Of a stretch of 40,119 nucleotides of DNA, positions 1 through 7,826 are shown piece by piece. The notes below the pieces were generated by a model. That model searched no databases, was not told the DNA's origin, and saw only the letters and a program-made list of their open reading frames with translations. The translations under genes and the position numbers were made by a program. The stretch's first letter is position 1. Each line of letters begins with the position of its first letter. The stretch comes from Paenibacillus sp. 1001270B_150601_E10 (lineage in GTDB: Bacteria; Bacillota; Bacilli; Paenibacillales; Paenibacillaceae): the NCBI RefSeq assembly GCF_015558675.1, contig NZ_JADMOL010000016.1, forward strand, positions 1 to 40,119. The letters are read 5' to 3'.

Positions 1-54
1 TATTAGGCACGCCGCCAGCGTTCGTCCTGAGCCAGGATCAAACTCTCCATAAAA
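1..54 (-). rRNA. rrs: 16S ribosomal RNA, 5' end (partial)
   Basis: Read on the minus strand, these bases are the universal 16S start (GGAGAGTTTGATCCTGG, then the conserved CTCAGGACGAACGCTGGCGG stretch). The gene runs off the left edge, so only about 54 nt are visible. The mature 5' end is placed at about 54 by analogy with B. subtilis. It is preceded by a boxA element and two promoters, and the gene upstream is bofA, as at the rrnA locus of B. subtilis. Confidence 0.97.
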
Positions 55-123
55 GTGTTTGACTTGCTCATTTGTATTGCTGACGAGAATTTAATTCTCA
101 ATAATGTTTCACTCGTTGTTCAG

Positions 124-136
124 TTTTCAAAGAACA
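124..136 (-). promoter_or_regulatory. boxA antitermination site in the rRNA leader
   Basis: The minus strand reads TGTTCTTTGAAAA and continues into ACTGAAC, almost identical to the boxA of Bacillus rRNA leaders (TGCTCTTTGAAAACTG). It lies about 70 nt before the 16S 5' end. By known biology it recruits NusB/NusE so that polymerase resists Rho during rRNA transcription. A short palindrome (GAGAATT/AATTCTC) at 85-99 lies between boxA and 16S and may belong to the processing stem. Confidence 0.8.
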
Positions 137-204
137 ATTTTGCTTCGTGATCATCTCGATCACTTCCGCTTTAGTCGACCACATCGTTCAGCGGCGACCT
201 TTAT

Positions 205-234
205 AATATATCATATCATCATCTTCAGCGTCAA
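205..234 (-). promoter_or_regulatory. rRNA operon promoter, proximal (P2)
   Basis: On the minus strand a -35 TTGACG (229-234) and a -10 TATATT (205-210) are separated by 18 bp. They are followed by ATAAAGG, so a G start is possible, as is usual for GTP-sensed rRNA promoters of Bacillus. It is the second of two tandem promoters before 16S. Confidence 0.7.
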
Positions 235-315
235 GCATTTTTTTAAATTATTTTTCCGTTGATTGTTCAACTTAAGATTCTTTAAAAAATGGTTTCGCCC
301 GAAGCGACGTTTATT

Positions 316-345
316 AATTTATCATATACTGCCCATAAAAGTCAA
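316..345 (-). promoter_or_regulatory. rRNA operon promoter, distal (P1)
   Basis: On the minus strand -35 TTGACT (340-345) and -10 TAAATT (316-321) are 18 bp apart. The -35 box begins 3 bp after the bofA stop codon, and no terminator separates the two, so bofA read-through would enter the rRNA operon. Tandem promoters are typical of rRNA operons. Confidence 0.65.
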
Positions 346-348
346 CAC

Positions 349-612
349 TTAAGTTAAATAAGTTTGCAAGGCGACAAGCACCGCTAATCCTGGCACTCCT
401 AATACCCCGACTGTTACTAGAGAACCGATGTTTGTTGCTACATGAACGCCAGCCAACCAGCCTGTGGTGTTTACTAGATACAACAGAACAAATGCCATGA
501 CACCATGCAGACAGAATGTCGTTACGATCTGCCATGCTCCTTTTTGCCGGAGCAGAACATAGATTAAGGATACTGCTGATACGATCAGCATAATGAGCAT
601 GATCAATTTCAA
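349..612 (-). CDS. bofA: BofA family pro-sigma-K processing inhibitor
   Basis: An 87-residue membrane protein. It has an N-terminal hydrophobic segment (about 1-20), a second in the middle (about 33-50), and a glycine/valine-rich hydrophobic C-terminal half with the family's 'GVLGVPGLAVLVAL' pattern. In B. subtilis BofA holds the SpoIVFB protease inactive in the outer forespore membrane, with SpoIVFA, until the sigma-G signal arrives. I start at TTG 612 because AAGGGGAG lies 8 nt upstream; a GTG at 621 touches the same Shine-Dalgarno and is too close. Position between yaaL and the rRNA operon matches B. subtilis. Residue identity supports the family; the role is inferred from it. Confidence 0.85.
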   Translation of the reverse strand: MKLIMLIMLIVSAVSLIYVLLRQKGAWQIVTTFCLHGVMAFVLLYLVNTTGWLAGVHVATNIGSLVTVGVLGVPGLAVLVALQTYLT

Positions 613-693
613 CTCATACACTCCCCTTATAAGAATAAGATCGAATATCTAAGAATCTCGAACAATGAACCCTATCGTGATGCTAGTCCAACA

Positions 694-957
694 TTAGCGA
701 CGACTATGCTTCAAGTAGTAATGAACTCTTAACTCCGAATGCTTGGCTCGTCTTAGCAGCATAGCCAATCGCTTCTCCGCAGCCTCTAGCATAAAAATAG
801 CGTAGTCCACTTCATCCTCGCCATGAGCCATATCGAAACGCAGCTGTGCCTGCTCCCACTTCAAGAAGGCATCTTCGATGTCTTCGAGCAGATACAGCCG
901 ATCAACCTGTTTTTCCTTCGAAGTCCATTTCTTCCATTTCACGATAGAGTTCACCAT
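694..957 (-). CDS. yaaL: YaaL/DUF2508 family protein of unknown function
   Basis: An 87-residue, highly charged, probably helical protein, with basic ends and a central acidic stretch (LLEDIEDAFLKWEQAQ). It has no signal peptide or membrane segment. Length, composition and place between recR and bofA match B. subtilis YaaL (DUF2508), whose function is unknown. The ATG is preceded by AAGGGGG at 9 nt. A terminator separates it from recR, so it is either transcribed separately or by read-through; no clear promoter of its own was found. Confidence 0.85.
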   Translation of the reverse strand: MVNSIVKWKKWTSKEKQVDRLYLLEDIEDAFLKWEQAQLRFDMAHGEDEVDYAIFMLEAAEKRLAMLLRRAKHSELRVHYYLKHSRR

Positions 958-1021
958 AATCCAAATCCCCCTTTACGCTTGTCTATTAAAAGCCTATGGC
1001 TGTCCTGCCGGTGCTAGAACG

Positions 1022-1058
1022 AAAAAAAGCTGCACCCTATCTATTCAGGGTACAGCTT
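1022..1058 (-). terminator. Rho-independent terminator after recR
   Basis: On the minus strand a 12-bp stem (AAGCTGTACCCT / AGGGTGCAGCTT, one G-U pair) with an 8-nt loop is followed by a run of seven T. It ends the dnaX-yaaK-recR transcript before yaaL. Confidence 0.88.
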
Positions 1059-1077
1059 CTATATGAAAAAAATGGAA

Positions 1078-1674
1078 TTATAGCTCTCTTCGGCCTTCCA
1101 AGGCTTTGGAAAGAGTAACCTCATCCGCGTACTCAAGATCCCCTCCTACAGGCAAACCGTGAGCAATACGCGTCACCTTTATACCGAAATGACGAACCAG
1201 ACGAGATATGTACATCGCCGTTGCTTCGCCTTCAATATTCGGATTAGTGGCTAAAATAAGCTCTTTTACTCGTTCATCACTCAACCGCTTCAATAGCTCA
1301 GCAAGTCGAATATCCTCGGGGCCTACTCCCTCCATCGGCGATATTGCGCCTTGCAGTACATGATAGTACCCCATATACTCCTTCGTACGCTCCATGGCTA
1401 CAAGGTCCTTTGTTTCCTGCACCACACAGATAACCGACGCATCTCTCGTCTTGTCCTGACAAATGCGGCAAGGATCTGTATCCGTAATGTTGCAGCAAAC
1501 GGAGCAATAATGAAGGTTGCGCTTTACGTTAACCAGCGCTTTTGCAAAATCAATTACATCATCTTCTTGCATGCGAAGAACATGAAAAGCGAGTCGAGCC
1601 GCAGTCTTCGGACCTATGCCCGGCAAATGGGTGAACGCATCAATTAACTTCGCTATCGGCTCTGGATAATACAC
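1078..1674 (-). CDS. recR: Recombination mediator protein RecR
   Basis: 198 residues, the family's normal length. It shows an N-terminal helix-hairpin-helix region ([15 protein letters not shown], about 18-32), a four-cysteine zinc finger ([16 protein letters not shown], about 57-72) and a C-terminal TOPRIM domain ([26 protein letters not shown]). RecR works with RecF and RecO to load RecA on gapped DNA. The start is GTG 1674 with AAAGGGGA 8 nt upstream. It is third in the dnaX-yaaK-recR operon; a strong hairpin lies in the gap to yaaK. Confidence 0.97.
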   Translation of the reverse strand: MYYPEPIAKLIDAFTHLPGIGPKTAARLAFHVLRMQEDDVIDFAKALVNVKRNLHYCSVCCNITDTDPCRICQDKTRDASVICVVQETKDLVAMERTKEYMGYYHVLQGAISPMEGVGPEDIRLAELLKRLSDERVKELILATNPNIEGEATAMYISRLVRHFGIKVTRIAHGLPVGGDLEYADEVTLSKALEGRREL

Positions 1675-1727
1675 GGACTCGTTCCCCTTTCAATAAATGG
1701 GCCGTGACCCTGTCAGGCTTGTTCATG

Positions 1728-1771
1728 CAAAACAGTGGTGCCGCACTCTATAACGAGCTAGGCACCACTGT
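1728..1771 (-). terminator. Perfect 11-bp hairpin between yaaK and recR (possible attenuator)
   Basis: The minus strand reads ACAGTGGTGCC, then an 18-nt loop, then GGCACCACTGT followed by TTTTGC. The stem is perfect, but the T-tract is only four long. It probably reduces rather than stops transcription into recR, or protects mRNA ends. Confidence 0.6.
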
Positions 1772-1798
1772 CTTCTACCTGTGCAGCGTTCTGTTTGA

Positions 1799-2110
1799 TT
1801 AGAACAATCCTGGAATGCGCATGCCGCCTGTGAATTTGGACATGTCGTCATTTGCCAAATCTTCTGCTTTAGTCAAAGCATCGTTAACCGCAGTAATAAC
1901 CAAATCTTGAAGCATTTCGATATCTTCAGGATCTACTACTTCTGGCTTCAAATTAATGCTCAATACTTTTTTATGTCCGTTTACTTCAACGGAAACAGCG
2001 CCGCCGCCGGAAGTTCCTGTTACAATTTTGTCTGCAAGCTCCTCTTGTGCTTTAAGCATTTGCTCTTGCATTTTTTTCACTTGCTTCATCATTTGGTTCA
2101 TATTGTTCAT
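1799..2110 (-). CDS. yaaK: YbaB/EbfC family nucleoid-associated protein
   Basis: 103 residues. The methionine- and lysine-rich N-terminal helix ([20 protein letters not shown]), the [14 protein letters not shown] strand region and the ending GGMRIPGLF are hallmarks of YbaB/EbfC. These are small DNA-binding dimers with a tweezer shape that associate with the nucleoid. The gene is nearly always found between dnaX and recR, as here. Upstream AAAGGAG is 11 nt from the ATG, slightly far. No zinc site or membrane segment is seen. Confidence 0.95.
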   Translation of the reverse strand: MNNMNQMMKQVKKMQEQMLKAQEELADKIVTGTSGGGAVSVEVNGHKKVLSINLKPEVVDPEDIEMLQDLVITAVNDALTKAEDLANDDMSKFTGGMRIPGLF

Positions 2111-2151
2111 AAGTCAGTGATCTCCTTTAATTATATAATGAATAGACTTGC

Positions 2152-3879
2152 TTACTCTTTTATGACAACGAGTTCTTCTCCAAACATATGAAGAGCCTCG
2201 TCAATCCATGGTTCACGTGCCTGATCATGGCCTTCCGGCTCCAATTGGAAGTCAGGCTGCTCCTCGGCAGGCGAATCCTTCGCCGCGGCCTCCCAATCCT
2301 TCAGCATCATCGTATCCAAGCGATACGGCTTGCCGAACGTCTCTTGCAGCACCCGTTCAATAACTTCCTTATTCGCAGGCTTCTCTGTAGTATCCCGGTG
2401 GATTGAGTTTCTGAAGGCAACCAGCACGCCGTCTTCCTTCGCCGATACAGGCTCGCCGTTTACAAGCCAAGCATGAATCGTCACGCCAGCTTCCTTAACC
2501 TGCTGGAGCACTTGGCCCCATTGGCCACGAATTCTTGTAGCATCCGGCTGATCCCGATTCGCTACATATTGTTCGAACTGAGGAGGCTTCTTCGCATGCG
2601 ATGATGCACGACCGCTTGGTCTTGCCGCTGCAGGCTTCCGTTCTGCCTTAGCCGGTTCCGCAAGTGCGATTCCGGACTGCGCTAACTGATTGAGCTTAGC
2701 CTCCAAGGCGCTCACTTGCTTTTGCAGCTTCTGCACAAGGCCATCACCCTGGGATGCTTCTGATGAAGCTCCTCTCGATGCATTCGAGCCACTCGTCTGG
2801 TTGGCTGCAATATGCAAAAGCGCTACCTCAAACAACGTCTGAGGCTGAACCGCATACTTCATCTCCGTCTGATAACGGTTCAAAGCATCAATGATAGCGA
2901 ACAATCGCTCTGTTGGGAACGATTCTGCTACATCTTTAAAAGCCGCTGTTCGGGTCATCCGATCCGTTAATCCTTCACCGTTCGGTACCAGTCTCAGCAT
3001 AAGTAAGTCTCGGAAAAAGTACAATAGGCTCTCCATGCACTTATCTGCACTTTTACCTTCCTGCATCATTCGTTCAATAAGCATCAAGACGGATGCAACG
3101 TCTTGATCTCGTACGGCAACGGCTAGCTTCGCAAACTGCTCCTCTGGCATGCCGCCAGTGATATCAAGCACCTGCTGATAGGTAACCTGTCCGTCCGTGA
3201 AGGATGCTGCTTGGTCGAGCAAGCTAATGGCATCCCGCATGCCGCCATCGGATAGCTTCGCAATGTATGTCAGACTTTCCCGATCCGCAGTAATCTGCTC
3301 CTGCTGACATACCTCAGCTAGACGTTCAACCTGCTCCTCTAGCGACACTCTTCGAAAGTCAAAACGCTGACAGCGCGAAATGATGGTCGCAGGCAGCCGA
3401 TGGGGCTCCGTCGTAGCCAAAATAAACATGACATGCTCTGGCGGTTCCTCCAATGTCTTAAGCAGTGCATTAAAGGCTTCTGTGGTCAGCATATGCACTT
3501 CATCGATAATGTACACTTTGTACCGAACTTCCGTCGGTGCATACTTGACCTTTTCACGGAGATCTCGAATCTCTTCCACCCCGCGGTTGGAAGCGGCGTC
3601 GATCTCAACCACGTCCATTACAGCGCCTGCTGTAATTCGCTTGCACGCTTCACAGGCATTACAGGGTTCAGGACCAGGGCCATGCTCACAGTTCACCGCT
3701 TTGGCTAGGATCTTGGCCGTACTCGTCTTTCCGGTGCCTCTCGGTCCGTTAAACAGATAGGCATGCGAAAAACGTCGCTCCCGCAACGAATTCTGTAACG
3801 TTTGAATGATATGCTTCTGTCCCACCATCTCCTGAAAAGATTGAGGGCGCCAAGCGCGATACAATGCGATATGAGCCAT
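2152..3879 (-). CDS. dnaX: DNA polymerase III subunits gamma/tau
   Basis: 575 residues. The N-terminal AAA+ clamp-loader ATPase shows Walker A GPRGTGKT (45-52), a zinc-binding cluster (Cys64, 73, 76, 79), the DEVH Walker B motif (about 127) and the arginine-finger region ATIISRCQRFDFRRV. A domain III helical collar follows. The linker (about 365-445) is rich in Ala, Ser and Lys, and the tau-type C-terminal domain (about 447-575) ends in an acidic tail. DnaX loads the sliding clamp and ties polymerase to helicase. I saw no programmed frameshift motif, so a single full-length tau is expected, as in B. subtilis. It heads the operon with yaaK and recR, downstream of the SRP RNA gene. Confidence 0.97.
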   Translation of the reverse strand: MAHIALYRAWRPQSFQEMVGQKHIIQTLQNSLRERRFSHAYLFNGPRGTGKTSTAKILAKAVNCEHGPGPEPCNACEACKRITAGAVMDVVEIDAASNRGVEEIRDLREKVKYAPTEVRYKVYIIDEVHMLTTEAFNALLKTLEEPPEHVMFILATTEPHRLPATIISRCQRFDFRRVSLEEQVERLAEVCQQEQITADRESLTYIAKLSDGGMRDAISLLDQAASFTDGQVTYQQVLDITGGMPEEQFAKLAVAVRDQDVASVLMLIERMMQEGKSADKCMESLLYFFRDLLMLRLVPNGEGLTDRMTRTAAFKDVAESFPTERLFAIIDALNRYQTEMKYAVQPQTLFEVALLHIAANQTSGSNASRGASSEASQGDGLVQKLQKQVSALEAKLNQLAQSGIALAEPAKAERKPAAARPSGRASSHAKKPPQFEQYVANRDQPDATRIRGQWGQVLQQVKEAGVTIHAWLVNGEPVSAKEDGVLVAFRNSIHRDTTEKPANKEVIERVLQETFGKPYRLDTMMLKDWEAAAKDSPAEEQPDFQLEPEGHDQAREPWIDEALHMFGEELVVIKE

Positions 3880-4058
3880 GCTGTAACCTCGTACATTGGA
3901 TTATTCCCGCACTCTATGAAGAGCATAGGAATGTCTTCGAAGTTCTATTCGAAGCTTCACCTATTATACTATATCATATTCGGTAAAAAAACAGCCAACC
4001 CCACAGTTCCGATACAGGGAATCGTTGTAAATCGATTAGTTATAAATGGATATAAAGC

Positions 4059-4089
4059 ATTATATCACTATATAATCGTTTTTTTTCAA
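4059..4089 (-). promoter_or_regulatory. Candidate sigma-A promoter of dnaX-yaaK-recR
   Basis: On the minus strand -10 TATAAT (4059-4064) lies 19 bp from a TTGAAA (4084-4089), just after the SRP RNA terminator. Spacing is longer than ideal. A second TATAAT-like sequence occurs nearer to dnaX at about 3963-3970, so the exact start is uncertain. The 180-nt leader shows no recognised riboswitch. Confidence 0.4.
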
Positions 4090-4122
4090 TTAGATGGCTA
4101 GTGTAAGTAAAAAAATAAATAC

Positions 4123-4151
4123 AAAAAAAGCACCGACGCTGGTCGATGCTT
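4123..4151 (-). terminator. Terminator of the SRP RNA gene
   Basis: On the minus strand AGCATCGA and TCGGTGCT form an 8-bp stem (one G-U) with a 6-nt loop, directly followed by TTTTTTT. It lies about 10-15 nt after the conserved 3' end of the RNA. Confidence 0.88.
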
Positions 4152-4159
4152 GATTCTTC

Positions 4160-4440
4160 ATTGTAGGTACCGTGCACCTATTATTGATAATTGCGATCCA
4201 AGCGGCACTTCCGTGCGACAGCTCAGGCTAGGCTTCCCTCCGGCACATAGACGTCCCTACTTATGGCTGCTTCCTTCCGGACCTGACCAGATTCATAGGT
4301 GCCTATTGCGAAGGACCCGGCCGTCAACACTGCGCGAAGACGCCAGACCTTACATCGACAATACCTCTAATAGGAATTCAACCTCGCTATAGCGGATTGC
4401 GAGTTACAGGGCACCGCTACCTCCCCATCTAGCACGGCAA
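4160..4440 (-). ncRNA. scr: Signal recognition particle RNA (large, Bacillus type, 6S-like scRNA)
   Basis: The domain IV core GGTCAGGTCCGGAAGGAAGC (minus strand, about 4269-4288) is universal for SRP RNA. The 5' part (GGGGAGGTAGCGGTGCCCTGTA) and the 3' part (GGTGCACGGTAC) match the Alu-domain ends of the 271-nt B. subtilis scRNA, so this is the long Gram-positive form with an Alu domain. It pairs with Ffh (and HBsu in Bacillus) for membrane targeting. Position just upstream of dnaX is conserved. Ends are estimated from the promoter and terminator and may be off by several nt. Confidence 0.96.
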
Positions 4441-4445
4441 GGACT

Positions 4446-4474
4446 AGTATAGCCCATTTGAAGATAAAGTGCAA
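4446..4474 (-). promoter_or_regulatory. Sigma-A promoter of the SRP RNA
   Basis: On the minus strand -35 TTGCAC (4469-4474) and -10 TATACT (4446-4451) are exactly 17 bp apart. The predicted start about 7 nt on (about 4440) coincides with the expected 5' end of the RNA. Confidence 0.85.
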
Positions 4475-4559
4475 CCTACGTGCAAAACTTACTGTTTATA
4501 ATAATAGCTGGGATTATAGGCTGATGAACCCTTGTAGGTCATATCATTTCCAATAATAA

Positions 4560-4591
4560 CAAAACTCCCCTGCCATAAAGACAAGGGAGTT
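4560..4591 (-). terminator. Terminator after rpmE
   Basis: On the minus strand AACTCCCTTG pairs with CAGGGGAGTT (10 bp, one T-G) around a 9-nt loop, followed by TTG and a weak T-rich tail. It lies 22 nt after the rpmE stop codon. Confidence 0.7.
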
Positions 4592-4613
4592 CCATTGTAT
4601 AAACCAATTACGA

Positions 4614-4811
4614 TTAGATACCGTATTTCTTTTTGAAACGATCGACACGACCACCAGCATCCACAAACTTCTGTTTACCTGTGAAGAATGGATGGCAGTT
4701 GGAGCAAACCTCTACTTTCAGGTTTTCCTTAACAGAACCTGTTTCGAAGGAATTGCCGCAAGCACAAGTTACAGTCGTAACATGATATTTAGGTTGAATA
4801 TCTTGCTTCAT
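4614..4811 (-). CDS. rpmE: 50S ribosomal protein L31 (zinc-binding type)
   Basis: 65 residues starting [10 protein letters not shown]. It contains the paired cysteines of the zinc-containing form (Cys16, 18, 36, 39) and the [17 protein letters not shown] ending. L31 bridges the ribosomal subunits; in B. subtilis this form is replaced by a zinc-free paralogue on zinc limitation. I chose ATG 4811 because AGAGGTG sits 6 nt before it; a GTG at 4820 overlaps that Shine-Dalgarno. It follows rho as in B. subtilis, here with a radical SAM gene between. Confidence 0.97.
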   Translation of the reverse strand: MKQDIQPKYHVTTVTCACGNSFETGSVKENLKVEVCSNCHPFFTGKQKFVDAGGRVDRFKKKYGI

Positions 4812-4919
4812 CGAATTCACCTCTTTCCGCCCTGAGCCCTTTGCGTGCCCAGAGTAAGTTCAGACACAAATGGTAGTATAGCACATGTCCTGTATCGACG
4901 CAATATACGGCGACACCTA

Positions 4920-6188
4920 TTAATAGCGAGCCTTGGCACGCGCAAGCGGAGCTGGCGGCACGTGCGTATAGGAGCCAATTACGACATCAGGCAGCTCTTG
5001 CTGGAAGATCTCAATGGTCTGCTTCATCCCTAAGAGATCGCCCTTTGCCTTCGGAATAAGCTCTAGGTAGCTCTCAGGATCAATATTCAAGTTGCGCATC
5101 TGGATCAGGCGGAGCTTGGAGCGGCGGGCGAATTCAACCATCGCTTCTACTTCTTCCTCCCGATCCGTCACTCCTGGGAACACCAGATAGTTGATCGAGG
5201 TGTATACACCTTGCTCCGAGGCATAACGCAACGACTTCTCCACATTCTGAAGCGTGTACGCCCGCGGACGATAATAGGCATTGTAATGCTCATCAAGCGC
5301 ACTGATCGTACTCACGCGCATCAAGTCTAGGCCAGCATCTACAATACCGCGGATATGGTCAGTTAGACCCGCATTGGTATTGATATTAATATACCCTATA
5401 TCCGTTTTGCTACGCACTTCACGGATCGCTTCAATGATGAGCTTCGCTTGAGTAGACGGCTCGCCTTCACAACCCTGCCCAAAGCTAATAATGGACTCAG
5501 GCGACTTTAGGTGCTCAAGCATAATCTCTACGATCTCATCGGTTCGCGGCTTAAAGTTCATTCTCGTCTGTGGAGCCGGAAATCCGCTATCATCCGGCTG
5601 CTCGGATATACAGCCGTAACATCCCGCATTGCATGAGTAGGATACCGGTACGGCTCCTTCCCATCTCTGCAGGAATGTATTGGAAGCCGTCAAGCATTCA
5701 TACTGCAAGGCACAGTGAGACAGATGTTGATAGAGTCGGTTTTCGGGATACTTTGCAAGCAGTGAATCTACCTGACCGCGTAACGTATCGGAATCACATT
5801 GGAGAGGATCCCACTTATACGGATCATCCGTTGGGTGAGCGGCAACATAAAATGCGCCATCCTTCCACACAACAGCCGTATATCCGAACAACGGAAGCTT
5901 CTGTTCCTTGTCTGTCTTAACGTAACTTGGAATATACAGGCGGGTATATCCTTGAGGCAATAACGCCCCAACTGCCTGCACATCGCCTTCCATGACCGCC
6001 ATTTGTCCTCTTGCTGGATCAAATCCAACAGGGCGGGTGTTAGGCAAACTAACAAGGGTAGCACCTTCCGGAAGCGGAATAAGCTCCTCTTCATAAATCT
6101 CAACAATCATATCACCGCTGCGCGCTAGAGCGGTCCAAGCTTCGTTCTCATAGATGTTGCCATCTGAGTCCGCGTACACTACATACAT
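4920..6188 (-). CDS. Radical SAM protein of unknown substrate
   Basis: 422 residues. The motif Cys186-x3-Cys190-x2-Cys193 (SYSCNAGCYGCIS) binds the 4Fe-4S cluster of radical SAM enzymes. The following segments (IISFGQGCEGEPS, IGYININTNAG, LDLMRVSTISA) fit the SAM-binding half TIM barrel. The roughly 180 residues before the motif form an uncharacterised N-terminal domain with extra cysteines (131, 159, 165). There is no obvious SPASM cysteine cluster at the C-terminus. The ATG is preceded by GGAAGGAAG at 9 nt. It lies 35 bp after rho and about 100 bp before rpmE, so it is probably cotranscribed. The substrate cannot be told from sequence. Confidence 0.88.
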   Translation of the reverse strand: MYVVYADSDGNIYENEAWTALARSGDMIVEIYEEELIPLPEGATLVSLPNTRPVGFDPARGQMAVMEGDVQAVGALLPQGYTRLYIPSYVKTDKEQKLPLFGYTAVVWKDGAFYVAAHPTDDPYKWDPLQCDSDTLRGQVDSLLAKYPENRLYQHLSHCALQYECLTASNTFLQRWEGAVPVSYSCNAGCYGCISEQPDDSGFPAPQTRMNFKPRTDEIVEIMLEHLKSPESIISFGQGCEGEPSTQAKLIIEAIREVRSKTDIGYININTNAGLTDHIRGIVDAGLDLMRVSTISALDEHYNAYYRPRAYTLQNVEKSLRYASEQGVYTSINYLVFPGVTDREEEVEAMVEFARRSKLRLIQMRNLNIDPESYLELIPKAKGDLLGMKQTIEIFQQELPDVVIGSYTHVPPAPLARAKARY

Positions 6189-6223
6189 GATTCTATGCTT
6201 CCTTCCTCATCTCCTGAAGTCAC

Positions 6224-7525
6224 TTAGCTGACAGATGAACTACGTGGACTGCGACGTGTTGGTGTTGGCGTATTGTTCGATTCATTGAGATCGAGCGAGG
6301 CCATAAATTCTTCATTGGTCTTGGTATTGCGCATTTTGCGAATAAATTGGTCAACAAACTCCGGAGATTCGTTCATATTTTTACGGACAACCCAAAGCTT
6401 ATCCAATTCTTCCTTCGTAAGCAGCATCTCTTCGCGTCTTGTGCCCGATCTACGGATATCGATCGCAGGGAAGATACGACGCTCAGCAAGCTTACGGTCA
6501 AGGTGAAGCTCCATATTACCTGTACCTTTAAATTCTTCATAGATGATATCATCCATGCGTGAACCGGTCTCAATCAGCGCTGTCGCCAGAATGGTCAAGC
6601 TGCCGCCTTCTTCAATGTTTCGAGCAGAACCGAAGAAACGCTTCGGACGATGGAAAGCTGCAGGATCAATACCGCCACTTAATGTACGGCCGGATGGCGG
6701 AACAACTAAGTTATAAGCACGCGCTAGGCGTGTAATACTATCCAGCAAGATTACGACATCCTTTTTATGCTCAACTAGACGAAGAGCACGCTCAAGGACG
6801 AGCTCTGCTACTTTAATGTGATTTTCCGGCACTTCATCAAAAGTAGAAGCCACCACTTCGCCTTTTACTGAACGCTGCATATCCGTTACTTCTTCCGGAC
6901 GCTCGTCAATGAGGAGGACAAATAATTCAATCTCAGGATAGTTCGTGGAAATACTGTTTGCGATTTCTTTCAGCAGAATGGTCTTACCTGCTTTAGGAGG
7001 GGCGACAATTAGGCCGCGCTGACCCAAACCAACAGGTGCAATAATATCCATAATACGAGTCGATGTCTTCTCGGCGGCTGTCTCTAGAACAACCTTTTTC
7101 TGTGGATAGAGAGGTGTTAATGCAGGGAAGTGCAAGCGTTGTGCCGCTTCATCCGGATTCTGTCCATTAACGGCATTGATTTGCAACAGCCCAAAGTAGC
7201 GCTCATTCTCTTTAGGGGGACGACACTTACCCGATACCAAATCCCCCGTTCTCAGGTCGAAACGACGAATCTGGGATTGAGAGATATAGATGTCGTCAGC
7301 ACTCGGCAAATAGTTGATCGGTCTCAAGAAGCCGAAGCCTTCCGGAAGAATATCAAGTATCCCTTCCATGAACAAATAGCCGCTCTGCTCTGCCTGCGCT
7401 TTCAGAATAGCAAAAATGAGTTCTTTCTTCTTCATCTGGCCATAGCCGGCAATTTGAAACTGCTTGGCAAGCTTATAAAGCTCGGTCAGCTTCTTGGACT
7501 CCAAATCTTGAATTTGTAATTCCAT
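6224..7525 (-). CDS. rho: Transcription termination factor Rho
   Basis: 433 residues. The N-terminal helical domain has the [25 protein letters not shown] pattern in its Rho-N region. The RNA-binding cold-shock-like domain carries GFGFLRP, and the ATPase domain carries Walker A APPKAGKT (about 175-182), [10 protein letters not shown] and the Q/R-loop region. The C-terminus ([16 protein letters not shown]) is low complexity and basic. Rho is a hexameric RNA helicase that ends transcripts lacking hairpins. The ATG is preceded by AGGAG at 7 nt. No stem-loop terminator is seen in the 34 bp before the radical SAM gene. Confidence 0.97.
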   Translation of the reverse strand: MELQIQDLESKKLTELYKLAKQFQIAGYGQMKKKELIFAILKAQAEQSGYLFMEGILDILPEGFGFLRPINYLPSADDIYISQSQIRRFDLRTGDLVSGKCRPPKENERYFGLLQINAVNGQNPDEAAQRLHFPALTPLYPQKKVVLETAAEKTSTRIMDIIAPVGLGQRGLIVAPPKAGKTILLKEIANSISTNYPEIELFVLLIDERPEEVTDMQRSVKGEVVASTFDEVPENHIKVAELVLERALRLVEHKKDVVILLDSITRLARAYNLVVPPSGRTLSGGIDPAAFHRPKRFFGSARNIEEGGSLTILATALIETGSRMDDIIYEEFKGTGNMELHLDRKLAERRIFPAIDIRRSGTRREEMLLTKEELDKLWVVRKNMNESPEFVDQFIRKMRNTKTNEEFMASLDLNESNNTPTPTRRSPRSSSVS

Positions 7526-7826
7526 GTATACACTCCTATTCTTGTAAATGAAATATCAATGATGTAAGGAATCAACCAACACTTAATACCTATTACCCAT
7601 AACCATCATAATCATGACATGTAAAAATTTTAAAGCCACTATGATGCCAGACTTATTGTTTAATACTAAAACGTACGTGACTAGGACATCAGGTGTATCA
7701 TAAGAGTATCTTGATGATAGGATCGTTGAGGGTGGAAGTACGGATGGGAAACAGATCAATCCATGACTCATTGTTAGGATTAGGATTGGCTAATTCTATA
7801 ACATTTAAACGGATAATCTATTTATT
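7526..7826. other. Intergenic gap between murA and rho, no gene recognised
   Basis: About 300 bp, AT-rich. A 62-codon open frame here has no ribosome site and no recognisable protein features. I found no clear terminator after murA and no confident promoter for rho. B. subtilis has glpX in this interval; it is absent here. Confidence 0.5.

Noticed and set aside
2152-3879. Programmed -1 frameshift in dnaX producing a short gamma form.
   Set aside because: No slippery A-run followed by a stop and hairpin was seen; the full frame reads cleanly to the tau C-terminus.
7583-7771. 62-codon open frame on the minus strand between murA and rho.
   Set aside because: No Shine-Dalgarno, low-complexity hydrophobic content and no domain; reads as chance in an AT-rich gap.
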